From: Xestospongia muta
Taxonomy: Eukaryota > Porifera > Demospongiae > Haplosclerida > Petrosiidae
Length of the DNA: 64,000 bases
Direction of reading: 5' to 3'
Assembly (NCBI GenBank): GCA_963693285.1
Contig: OY848930.1
Coordinates: 4,154,001 to 4,218,000, forward strand
Positions within the stretch are counted from its first letter, which is position 1. Every line of letters starts with the position of its first letter. Shown in pieces: positions 9,744 through 22,457 of the stretch. Under the pieces are notes generated by a model. That model did no database searches. It saw nothing but the letters and a program-made list of their open reading frames with translations, and was not told the origin of the DNA. Position numbers and translations under genes: made by a program.

Positions 9744-10376
9744 AAACTGATTATAGCTTTGTACCCAGGCTAAACGCCTGGTAACTACTGTTTGCGCATG
9801 CGTTTAATTTCCACAGATTTCTTGGAAAATAGTATACTCTAGGAATCCTCGGTCAACTATGACGTCAAAATTCCTTTTACCTCAATATTGTGATGGCTAC
9901 TTGTAGTACTGATAGAAACTTTTCTGCTGGTCTACTGTATGCTCTAAAGAAGCTAGGAACCAGCTGTTTGAACGCCTCTAAGTCTGCAAGAGATTTCTGT
10001 AGAGACACAATTCGAAGTTTGCACTTAATACAAATACGTAAAGAGAGACCATAATATCTCGAAACGATAACATCAAGCAAAGAAGTTATTCGAGAAACCT
10101 AGTTGTTTTGCATCCCAACAGTACTGAACAAATTTGTTGCTCTTTTGGCTTCCACTAAATCACTGCATAACTGACAAAACTCAACTAGCCATGCTTAAAC
10201 TCGTGTAGTGAATGAAACGTCATCATTATAAACCCAGCCCATCGCTTCGTTATTTAATTGAAAAAGTAGTAATTATGATGTCAACATGTTTCAATAATTA
10301 CGCGCATGCGCAAGCAGTAGTCACCAGGCGTTCTACTCTTTACTAGAACGCCTGGGTACGAGGCTAAACTGATTAA
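9744..10376. mobile_element. MITE of the AGCCTCGTACCC family, copy 1
   Basis: The element spans 9755-10365. The left end reads AGCTTTGTACCCAGGC and the right end GCCTGGGTACGAGGCT, inverted. An inner pair, CGCCTGGTAACTACTG and its counterpart CAGTAGTCACCAGGCG, extends the inverted repeats. It is flanked by AAACTGATTAT and AAACTGATTAA, an imperfect 11-bp target duplication. An internal minus-strand fragment (9877-10080) reads MLDVIVSRYYGLSL, then ICIKCK, and is shared with copies 2 and 3. It may be the remnant of a zinc-binding domain of the parent transposase. Duplications of 9-11 bp point to a Mutator-like mobiliser, but this is not proven. Confidence 0.8.
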
Positions 10377-10417
10377 AGATCTTGACTTTGTATGGCTTGC
10401 AAGATTTTGACATTGAC

Positions 10418-10420
<3 letters not shown>

Positions 10421-10465
<45 letters not shown>

Positions 10466-10470
10466 ATATA
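10421..10470. repeat. TA microsatellite
   Basis: About 50 bp of alternating TA with two TG interruptions, between the first MITE and the foldback element. Confidence 0.95.
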
Positions 10471-10503
10471 TAATTGTAAAAATTGATTGGTTGATTTAAC
10501 CAA

Positions 10504-10727
10504 CATATGTGACCTGATTCTCAATAAAGAACCACTTCTGGCAAAACATTTGTGACCTGATTTGTGAAAAGGAACTGCTCAAAAAATAGTTTTACATAAG
10601 TATTCATGGTAACTGTATGTATACAAAACTGTTCTTGGGGTGTTTTAACAGTGGTTCTTTTTCACAAATCAGAACACAAATGTTTTGACGGAAGTGGTCC
10701 CTTGTTCCAAATCAGGTCATATATGGT
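10504..10727. mobile_element. Foldback (long-hairpin) MITE
   Basis: The left arm (ATATGTGACCTGATTCTC, AAGAACCAC, AAAACATTTGTG) is mirrored on the right arm (GTGGTTCTT, CACAAATGTTTTGACGG, AATCAGGTCATATATGG). The arms are about 80 bp around a loop of roughly 60 bp. No coding sequence is present. Target duplications are not clear. Confidence 0.7.
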
Positions 10728-10809
10728 TATATATAGGTTACTTGTAAACTAAACATAATGATGTCTTCATTGTTATGTATCATCAGATTGACTAAATATT
10801 TCTAACGTA

Positions 10810-10845
10810 CTATCAGATTGACAGTTTATATAGTCAATCTGATAG
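10810..10845. repeat. Perfect short hairpin
   Basis: CTATCAGATTGAC and GTCAATCTGATAG form a perfect 13-bp stem around a loop of about 10 nt. A partial third copy (ATCAGATTGACTAAATA) lies just upstream. Function unknown. Confidence 0.75.
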
Positions 10846-10941
10846 TAGGTTAGGAATAAAAACAGTACGACTATGTTTACTTTACACGTTGTATTCTTAT
10901 TAAATTAGATAAAAGTCGAATACAATTACTAAAGGTCAATT

Positions 10942-11575
10942 ATAAAGATTGTAGCCTCGTACCCAGGCTAAACGCCTGGTAACTACTGTTTGCGAATGCG
11001 TTTAATTTCCACAGATTTCTTGGAAAATAGTATACTCTAGGAATCCTCCGTCAAGTATGACGTCAAAGTTCCTATTACCTCAATTATTGAGGTAAAAGGA
11101 ATTTTCACAATTAATCTAATATTGAATATTAGATTAATTGTGATGGCTACTTGTAGTACTGATAGAAACTTTTCTGCTGGTCTACTGTATGCTCTAAAGA
11201 AGCTAGGAACCAGCTGTTTGAATGCCTCTAAGTCTGCAAGAGATTTCTCTAGAGACACAATATGAAGTTTGCACTTAATACAAATATATAAAGAGAGACC
11301 ATGATCTCTCGAAACGATAACATCAAGCAAAGAAGTTATTCAAGAAACCCAATTGTTTTGCATCCCAATAGCACTGAACAAGTTTGTTGCTCTTTTGGCT
11401 TCCACTAAATCACTGCATAACTAACAAATTCGACTAGCCATGCTTAAGCTCGTGTAGTGAATGAAACGTCATCATTATAAACCCAGCCCATTGATTCGTC
11501 ATTTAATTGAAAAATAGTAATTATGATGTCAACATGTTTCCACTAGAACGCCTGGGTACAGGCTATAAAGATTGT
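10942..11575. mobile_element. MITE of the AGCCTCGTACCC family, copy 2
   Basis: The element spans 10953-11564 and begins AGCCTCGTACCCAGGC and ends GCCTGGGTACAGGCT. It is flanked by a perfect 11-bp target duplication, ATAAAGATTGT (10942-10952 and 11565-11575). Compared with copies 1 and 3 it has lost part of its right subterminal region and carries an extra inverted segment at about 11,073-11,142. The shared minus-strand fragment starting MLDVIVSRDHG is present. Confidence 0.85.
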
Positions 11576-11694
11576 TGAACATATAAAATTACATGTAATG
11601 TTATATGTAATGTAACATTACTTGCGACAAAATAAACTTTCACTGTTAACTATACATTGGTTAAATAAACTATTAAACAGACTGTTGTATTTGT

Positions 11695-11802
11695 ATGTTG
11701 AATATATATTAGTTGTGTGCACGTGATGTATAAATAGTGTTGTATTTGTGTTTACAGTCAGTCTTAGTATTTTGTCATTTCGTTATTATAAAGTTGTTTG
11801 GA
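11695..11802 (+). repeat. 5' LTR of the gypsy element
   Basis: Near-identical to 15525-15572 plus about 16743-16816. It contains TATAAATAG, a plausible TATA box. The 3' border (TTTGGA) is set by where the two LTR copies diverge. Confidence 0.8.
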
Positions 11803-11844
11803 TTTGGCGACGAGGGTGGGATATTTCAAGTCCCTAAGAACAGA

Positions 11845-12555
11845 GATGAACCCCCTCATTGGGAAGCTAGTAGATTTTAACCATCTCATAGTAGAAGCAG
11901 GAAGGAAGGAGAATCGGTTGCTTCTTATGTAGCGGAGCTGAGATCGTTAGCTGAACATTGCAACTTCGGGGATACCCTAAGTACTATGTTGCGGGATCGA
12001 CTGGTTTGTGGGGTAAATATGGATACTGTACAGAAGAGGCTGTTGGCAGAGTCGAGATTAACATTTGAAGATGCACTGAAGATAGCCACGAGTATGGAAG
12101 CAGCTACGGCAGGAGCGCAAGAACTCATGCGAGAGACTCAAGAACGTTTTGCAGTCGACAGGGTAGGAATTCCTAGGACTACAGCGTCAAATTGTCACCG
12201 TTGTGGAGGTACGGATCACTGGTCAGTTGTAGATTTTAAAAGGTCGATTTGTAGAAACTGTGGGAAGCTAGGCCACATCCAAAGGGCGTGTAAATCCACT
12301 GCTCAGGAGCAGTCTGGCCACTCCTTTGTTTTAACCTGTAAAAACTGTGGTAAGACAGGACACACACAAAGGTATTGTAGAACCAGATCAAAGCTTAGGC
12401 AAAGTAAACCACAAGTGGTTAGAAGCCTTACTAAAGAAGACACCACATTAGAAGAGTACCAACTGAACAACATGTGTGAACAAGGAGCACAACCACTGAA
12501 GATACAATTGGTGATTAATAAGAGAGACTTAGAAATGGAACTAGACATTGGATGA
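11845..12555 (+). pseudogene. gag remnant with two CCHC zinc knuckles
   Basis: The reading starts near ATG 11845 but shifts frame around 11,880-11,920, so most of the matrix/capsid N terminus is missing or broken. The remainder gives a capsid-like helical segment and two C-x2-C-x4-H-x4-C knuckles (CRNCGKLGHIQRAC and CKNCGKTGHTQRYC), which bind the element's RNA. The frame closes with TGA at the protease active-site region. Confidence 0.8.
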
Positions 12556-14460
12556 GCTGTTAGTTTAGTTTCACAACAAACCTTCAATCGACCATGGCCA
12601 AAGACGCCTTTAGAAGCATCAGATGTTGTCCTCAAGACATATTCAGGAGAGCGAATTAAAACTGTAGGAAAAGCCAAAGTGACAGTTCGTTACAAAACTC
12701 AGAGCTGGGATACCGATTTGTTAGTCGTACAAGGAGATGGTCCAAGTCTGCTGGGACGGGATTGGATACAACTACTACACCTAGATTGGCAGACAGTGCA
12801 TTTGGTGGAACATGACAAATTGAAGACCTTGTTAAGCAGGTATAGCTCCGTGTTCCAGGAAGGTTTAGGTTTACTAAAAGGTTTCAAAGCCAATATTTAT
12901 GTGGAACAAGATACAAGACCAAAATACTTTAAAGCTCGTTCAGTCCCTTATTCACTAAAAGCAAAGATTGAGGATCAGTTGGACAAATTAGTAAAAGAAG
13001 GAGTCATAGAGCCAGTACAGCATGCTGAATGGGCTGCACCCATAGTACCAATTATTAAATCTGATAATACTGTTTGTATTTGTGGAGACTTTAAGGTGAC
13101 GACAAATTCAAAGTTGGACAGATATCCCATCCCAAAGATTGAAGACTTGCTTGCTACACTGTCAGGAGGCACAAGTTATACCAAGTTGGATCTAAAACAA
13201 GCATATCAGCAATTGGAATTGGATGAGGAGAGTAGGCAGTTTGTGGTAATAAATACACACAAAGGGTTATTTCGTTACAATCGCCTTCCATTTGGTATTT
13301 CATCAGCACCAGGAATTTTCCAGCGAACAATGGATAATTTAATGTAGGGCATTCCAGGAGTTGTGTATATTGACGATGTTTTGATTTCTGGTCCCACTAT
13401 TGACGAGCACCTTAAATTGTTAGAAGAAGTTTTAAAGCGTATGAAGAAGGCAGGTCTGAAGCTATGTCAAGACAAATGTTCATTTATGAGTCCTTCAGTC
13501 ACATATTTGGGGTATAAAATAGATGCAGATGGACTTCACCCTTTACCGGAGAAAATTGAAGCAATTGTGGAAGCTCCTAGTCCAACTAATGTCACACAAC
13601 TCAAGTCCTACTTGGGATTACTATGTTATTACAGTAGATTTCTACCTAACCTCACTTTTACATTATCTTCCTTGTACAGGTTACTAAGACGGAATGTTAA
13701 ATGGAAATGGACCAGTAAAAAAGAACTAGCATTTGCATCGTCAAAAAGACTGTTGACCTCCTCGGAAGTACTCACACATTTTGACCCGAATTTACCTGTA
13801 GTTCTGTCATGTGATGCATCTGCATATAGTATAGGAGCAGTTTTAGCCCACAGATTACCCGATGGATCTGAAAGGCCAGTTGGCTATGTGTCTAGAACTT
13901 TAGCACCATCTGAAGCAAAGTATTCACAAATTGAAAAAGAAGGTTTAGCTTGTATATTTGGAGTCAAGAAGTTTCATGCTTATTTGTATGGACATCATTT
14001 CACCCTGTACACAGACCATTTACCTCTAAAAAGCTTATTTAAGGAACACAGCAATATCCCTTTACAAGCCTCAGGACGAATACAACGATGGTCATTGTTA
14101 TTAACTTCATACGAGTACACCATTGCATATCAACCGACACAAAAGCATGGTAATGCTGATGCCATGAGTCGTTTGCCTCTTAAAGACATACCAGTAGATG
14201 TACCAGTCCCTCAGGAACTTGTGTTATTGATGGAAACCCTGTGGAATTCACTGATCACAGACAAAGATATTTGTGAGTGGACCAAAAAGGATCCATTACT
14301 CTCTATAGTTTATCGTCATATTCAATTTGGGTGGCCATGTCAGGTTAGTTCCAAATTACAACCTTTTTCAGAAATCAGAAAGAACTATCTTCTATTAATG
14401 GATGTATTCTCAGAGGTTCAAGAGTGTTGGTACCTGAACCAGGTCGACAAGCGTTATTAA
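12520..14460 (+). pseudogene. pol remnant: protease, reverse transcriptase, RNase H
   Basis: The protease triad region reads LDIG followed at once by TGA, so it departs from the usual D-T/S-G and is truncated. The reverse transcriptase fingers and palm are recognisable (WAAPIVPI, YTKLDLKQAYQQLEL, RLPFGISSAPGIFQR). A TAG at 13345-13347 cuts the frame just before the catalytic YIDD box (VYIDDVLISG). RNase H follows (LSCDASAYSIGAVL, YTDHLPL). The frame breaks again near 14,410-14,460 before integrase. No intact polyprotein exists here. Confidence 0.85.
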
Positions 14461-15503
14461 AACAACTTCATGAAGGTCACCCAGGTATTTGTCACATGAA
14501 GAGTTTGGCTCGGATATACATGTGGTGGCCAGGTATGGATAAACAAAGTGAAGAATTTGTAAAAAATTGTGAAGAATGTCAAGTAAATCAGTCAAATCCA
14601 GCAACTGTACGACCAACATCTTGGTCATGGCCAAGAAAACTGTGGTCAAGACTACATTTGGATTATGCAGGACCAATTGAGAACAAAATGTTTCTTATTT
14701 TAGTTGATTCTCATACCAAGTGGATGGAAATTTTTCCCACTAAGACAGCAACATTGACTGCTACTATTACAAAATTAAGGTGGACTTTTGCTCATTATGG
14801 AGTTTCTCAAACTATTGTTACAGACAATGGCACATGTTTTACAAGTGAAGAATTTGAGTCCTTTTTAAAATCGTTAGGTATACAACATATTACAACTGCC
14901 CCACATCACCCACAATCTAATGGGATGGCAGAGAGATGTGTACAAATTTTTAAGAAAAATATGAATAAGATCACTAGTGAAACTTTACATGAAAGACTAT
15001 CTACTATTTTATTTACGTATCGTACAACACCACAATCCACTACAGGAGAAACCCCTGTGGAGCTCATGTTCGGTCGACACATTCGAACAAAGTTTGATTT
15101 TTTGATTCCTGATATTTCTAAGGACATGACAATACAAAAACCAGTCAAAAGAAAGAATTGTTCAAGATTTACTTCATTTCAGCTAGGTCAACTGGTGTAT
15201 GCAAAAAATTTTCATCAGGGGGAGAAGTGGTTACCTGCAAAAGTGTGTCGAGTGGTTGGAAAAGTGATGTATGAAGTCAAATTAGAAAACTTACAAAAAG
15301 TAGTTAGAAGACATGTTAACCAAATTTGCAACCGTTCTACTCTTGATTTTGATATGGATATTGGTCGAGACTTGGCAAACACACCAAACAAGAATATGGA
15401 GTTAAATACAAGCACACCAGGAAATCTGTCTGCACCACATCCCCATTATCCAAGTCGTGCTCGCAGTGCACCAAATTGTTATGGTACTTATATTTGTTAT
15501 TGA
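14424..15503 (+). pseudogene. Integrase part of the gypsy pol, open but detached from pol
   Basis: About 359 codons are open. An HHCC zinc domain (H in LHEGHPGICH, then CEECQ) is followed by the catalytic core with D in LDYAGPI, D in VTDNGT and E in NGMAER. The C-terminal tail may bind DNA. It stops 20 bp before the polypurine tract. Because the upstream frame is shifted, it could not be made as part of pol. Confidence 0.85.
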
Positions 15504-15675
15504 CTGATTAAAGAGGGGGAGAACTGTTGTATTTGTATGTTGAATATACATTAGTTGTGTGCACGTGATGTATTGTATAACAGGGGCGTAGACAAGTTTT
15601 TGAACTGGGGGCTAGAGCAAATTTTGGTCACGCCCACTTCCGGATACTTTTAATTAATGCATAGGCGGGCTGCTT

Positions 15676-16262
15676 AGCCTCGTACCCAGGCTAAACGCCT
15701 GGTAACTACTGTTTGCGCATGCGTTTAATTTCCACAGATTTCTTGGAAAATAGTATACTCTAGGAATCCTCCGTCAACTATGACGTCAAAATTCCTTTTA
15801 CCTCAATATTAGATTAATTGTGATGGCTACTTGTGGTACTGATAGAAACTTTTCTGCTGGTCTACTGTATGCTCTAAAGAAGCTAGGAACCAGCTGTTTG
15901 AATGCCTCTAAGTCTGCAAGAGATTTCTCTAGAGACACAATTCGAAGTTTGACTTAATACAAATATATAAAGAAAGACCATGATTTCTCGAAACGATAAC
16001 ATCAAGCAAAGAAGTTATTCAAGAAACCCAATTGTTTTGCATCCCAACAGCACTGAACAAGTTTATTGCTCTTTTGGCTTCCACTAAATCACTGCATAAC
16101 TAACAAATTCGACTAGCCATGCTTAAGCTCGTGTAGTGAATGAAACGTCATCATTATAAACCCAGCCCATTGATTCGTCATTTAATTGAAAAATAGTAAT
16201 TATGATGTCAACATGTTTCAATAAGTACGCGCATGCGCAAGTAGTGGTCACCAGGCGTTCTC
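15676..16262. mobile_element. MITE of the AGCCTCGTACCC family, copy 3, truncated right end
   Basis: It begins AGCCTCGTACCCAGGC and follows copies 1 and 2 closely until CACCAGGCGTTCTCCTC, where it changes into an A-rich run and hAT sequence. The outermost right terminus is missing. It is nested in the hAT-like insertion. Confidence 0.8.
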
Positions 16263-16289
16263 CTCTTTACAGAAAAAAAACACCATCCT

Positions 16290-16475
16290 TTGTTGTCTTT
16301 TCCTTTACGCACTAGTGGTAAGCAAAGGCGATCATTTTGCTCATCATGGTATGCAAGATATCCATGGCTTCACTATCAAGAAGCTAGTGATACGGTGCTA
16401 TGCTTTCACTGTCACGTAGCAGAGAAGCAAAATCTTCCAATGACCTTGAATAAAGATACTATATGTACACAAGAC
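16290..16475 (+). pseudogene. hAT transposase fragment, TTF-type zinc finger
   Basis: The translation RSFCSSWYARYPWLHYQEAS followed by DTVLCFHCHVAEKQN matches the TTF-type zinc finger at the N terminus of many animal hAT (ZMYM-like) transposases: an R-S-F-x2-x-W motif, W-L-H-Y, then C-F-x-C. It stops after about 60 codons and no DDE domain is present. Confidence 0.7.
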
Positions 16476-16869
16476 TAAAACTGACTCTCTTTCACTAGAA
16501 AAAATAGGTAATGAATTTATTCAACGTAACAATAGCAGAGTGCACATTTTTGGACAGTACACATAAACATAATCTATTTTCTTAATGAGAACTTTATTAT
16601 TAAAAATGATTCAATGATCAAATTAAGATATCCAGTCGTTCAGGATTATAATACCATGCACTTTTATAATACAAAACATGTGGGTCATAAAAATCTTGGG
16701 GGGGTTTCAGCCCCCCAAGCCCCCCTATTGCCTACACCCTTGTATAAATAGTGTTGTATTTATGTTTACAGTCAGTCTTAGTATTTTGTCATTTCGTTAT
16801 TATAAAGTTGTTTGGAGAACACAACACAGACTATATTAAACTAATAAATAAAAATATATTCTCAAAAAT

Positions 16870-17474
16870 GAAGTAAATGTACAGACAGGTAATATCAGTT
16901 CAATACAAAGAATGCAAAAAAGATTGTAGGGTTGGGAAATGGATCATCTGTACATAATAACACAGGCATAGAATACAACAATATATCACTGATATTATAT
17001 AAGTGATTTAGGTAGTTGGTGAATATATGTAGAGTGATACAAATGTTATCCCTATTATGTTGATATTACTGATAGACTGATATTATTCATCCTTACTTCA
17101 TTTTTTAGAAAATATTTTCATTTACTTTTTTGCTTAACTTTTTAATGGCAAGTGTTTTAATACTCAATAATGAAAGCTACAGCATGGTGGAAGGCAAAGC
17201 ATAAGGTTCTATGTTTTAAACAGCTCACAAAAAATGTAAATTGCTGAAATCACTACTTTTATTTCTAAAGTGCGTGAGATCTATGAAAGGTCATACTTTG
17301 TACTTGAGCACATGACCTCTATAAATTTGGAGTCTAAACTGTTCGTGGTTACTCAGTAGTTACAAAATTATGAACTATGAATTAGACCAAATGTGATACA
17401 TAGAAAACTTTGTTACTCTAAGGTATTAATCATAGAAAGAAACACAACAAAGAATTGAAATATTTTAATCAGTT

Positions 17475-17475
<1 letters not shown>
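16870..17475. repeat. 600-bp duplicated segment, copy 1
   Basis: This segment matches 22,600-23,257 over its length, with small indels. Copy 1 ends exactly where the ABCC pseudogene begins (CAGTTTT, then CATAACTGGTGG). Copy 2 ends shortly before the second GCNT gene. I see no gene in it; it marks a duplication breakpoint. Confidence 0.8.
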
Positions 17476-20409
<2,934 letters not shown>

Positions 20410-20466
20410 TTTGTTAACTATGGAGGAAGTATTTAATTAATAATGTATGTAATAATATAGTAATGA

Positions 20467-22416
20467 TTAAGCTTGTACATTTTGATTGATTAATAACACA
20501 TGTATATCCATAACATTAGTTCCAGTTAAGCCAGTCTTAACATGATTTTTGCCACTAGACAAGCTACAGAACAAGTTATAGGAGTCATTGCAACTTATGG
20601 CAGAGTCTGGATCAAGTTGTTGTTGTATTGCTTGTTCCCACGTACACGTATCTACAATAGCACCAGCTGCATCAGTTGGTCCATCTTGACCATCTGTGCC
20701 AATTGAGGCGAGCACAGCTTTAGAAAGACAGCTATCAATTGGTGCTACACTTTGAGATCTCAGCTCATGAATATATTTTGTGAATGACAGGGCAAGTTCT
20801 TGGTTTCTCCCTCCCAATCCAGACCCTTGTACAGTCACAGTTGGTTCTCCACTGCTAATCAGACATATGTTCTGAGAGGAGCCGGAGACAGCAAGACAAT
20901 CTGTTAAGTAAGCCAGGTCATTGATGGGTATTGAAGAAGGAAACACAATCTTCATTAATTCTGACTTTAAATCGGCAGGCTTCACTGTCATTACTTTGTA
21001 TGTAATATTTGCAAAAAATCTACCAATTTCTTTTGCTTCTCCTTGCACAGCATGTGACCATACTATGACATAATAACCACACTCCTTTCCAATTTCAGCT
21101 GCAGCTTTTGTTGCCATAGCATTATTTCCAATCACTACATTATGTACATGTTCGGTATGAATTACACTGCTGGTCTGAGGCTGTAAAACTTGCTTTAACA
21201 CTGATTCAGGTAATGGCTCTGCCTTATTTTGTGTGCGGTATGTCTCTATTACTTTTTGTATGAGTGTATGATCCAATGACTGTGGTACCGTAGGACCACT
21301 AGCAATATATTGTACTGGATCACCTATAATATCAGAGAGTATCAGACCTATTAACTAAAGAAGAATAAATATAAAATATTAATAATTTACTTTGAATTTC
21401 TGTAGTAAATTATACCTTTGCTGGATAGGCAGCAGCTGCTAATTTACCCCCCTTCACTTGAGATAGACATTGTCTAATAGCATTCATTTCATGTATTGAG
21501 GCTCCAGAGTTTGTCAATAATTCTATAGCCTGTACAAAAATACAGAATTTCACTAAGTTTAATGAATATATGTTTTGTTGCGTCTTAAGTGATAAAATTC
21601 ACATATAGACTCAGCAATATAAGATTATGACCTCTCAAAGACTTATGATGTGAGGTTATAGCATACAATTCCTCAAACGTCTTTATGTCAAAACATTTAG
21701 TGTATATACATTTGGGTTATAAAGTCTATACTTATTCTATACTTTTCGCTTGTCCTGAAGACTAATACAATCTGGTAGAGGTAGTAGTGCAGAACCTCCT
21801 CCCGAAATTAATGCTAAAATCAAATCATCTTCACCAGCTTCTTTGACTACTTGGAAGATTCTCCTAGCTGTTTCTTCTGCAGCTATGTCTGGTAAATTAT
21901 GTCCAGCACCTTCAAAAATGCTAATACAATGGAAGACAGTGTAAGAGTGATGAAAATTACCAAGACAACATACTTAATTCTCTCGTCTTTCAAAAAAGGT
22001 TGAACACTTTTTGCGTTGCTTTGAATAGCAGTACTAACTGTTCCAACTGGGACACTTATGATTCCTTTCTTGATGTGCTCTCCTATTAGTGAATGTAACT
22101 CTACAGCCATACCAAATACAGCTTTGCCAAAACCAACAAGATGTATGTTACTGATGCAAAAAGAACAAACACATTGATTATATAAAATAATAATAAGTAG
22201 TGACAACTTCCTACAGCACAGGAATTGGTTACATTTCATACAAAAGTATTAATACAAAGTTGTAGACTGTGTAATGTCATTCATTATGCTCTATTAAAAC
22301 ACATCAGCAACGTTATCCAAACTTGGTTCATCACTTCAGCTAAACCATATTATTAATTACGTGTATTTTGCATGTGCTTGTGTGTGTAGCAAGTTACAGA
22401 TGTACATCTACATCCT

Positions 22417-22457
<41 letters not shown>

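Larger units (their letters stand above)
15573..16747. mobile_element. hAT-like insertion in the 3' LTR
   Basis: Outer ends CAGGGGCGTAGACAAG (from 15581) and CTACACCCTTG (to 16742) are inverted. TTGTATAA is present on both sides (15573-15580 and 16740-16747), consistent with an 8-bp hAT duplication, though on the right it overlaps the last three bases of the expected terminus. It contains the third AGCCTCGTACCC MITE and a transposase fragment with a TTF-type zinc finger. Confidence 0.75.
11695..16816 (+). mobile_element. Decayed Ty3/gypsy LTR retrotransposon
   Basis: The 5' LTR is about 108 bp (11695-11802, starting TGTTGTATTTGT). The 3' LTR starts at 15525 and is split by an hAT-like insertion, resuming after 16742. 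A candidate primer-binding site (TTTGGCGACGAGGGTGGG) follows the 5' LTR. A polypurine tract (AAAGAGGGGGAGAAC) precedes the 3' LTR. Gene order is gag, protease, reverse transcriptase, RNase H, integrase, as in Metaviridae. Several stops and frame breaks make it non-autonomous. AGAC precedes the 5' LTR and recurs shortly after the 3' LTR, but the LTR end is uncertain, so this target duplication is weak. Confidence 0.9.

Noticed and set aside
11695..16816. Active endogenous retroelement
   Set aside because: A truncated gag, a stop in protease, a stop before the catalytic reverse-transcriptase box, a frame break before integrase and a split 3' LTR all show it is dead.
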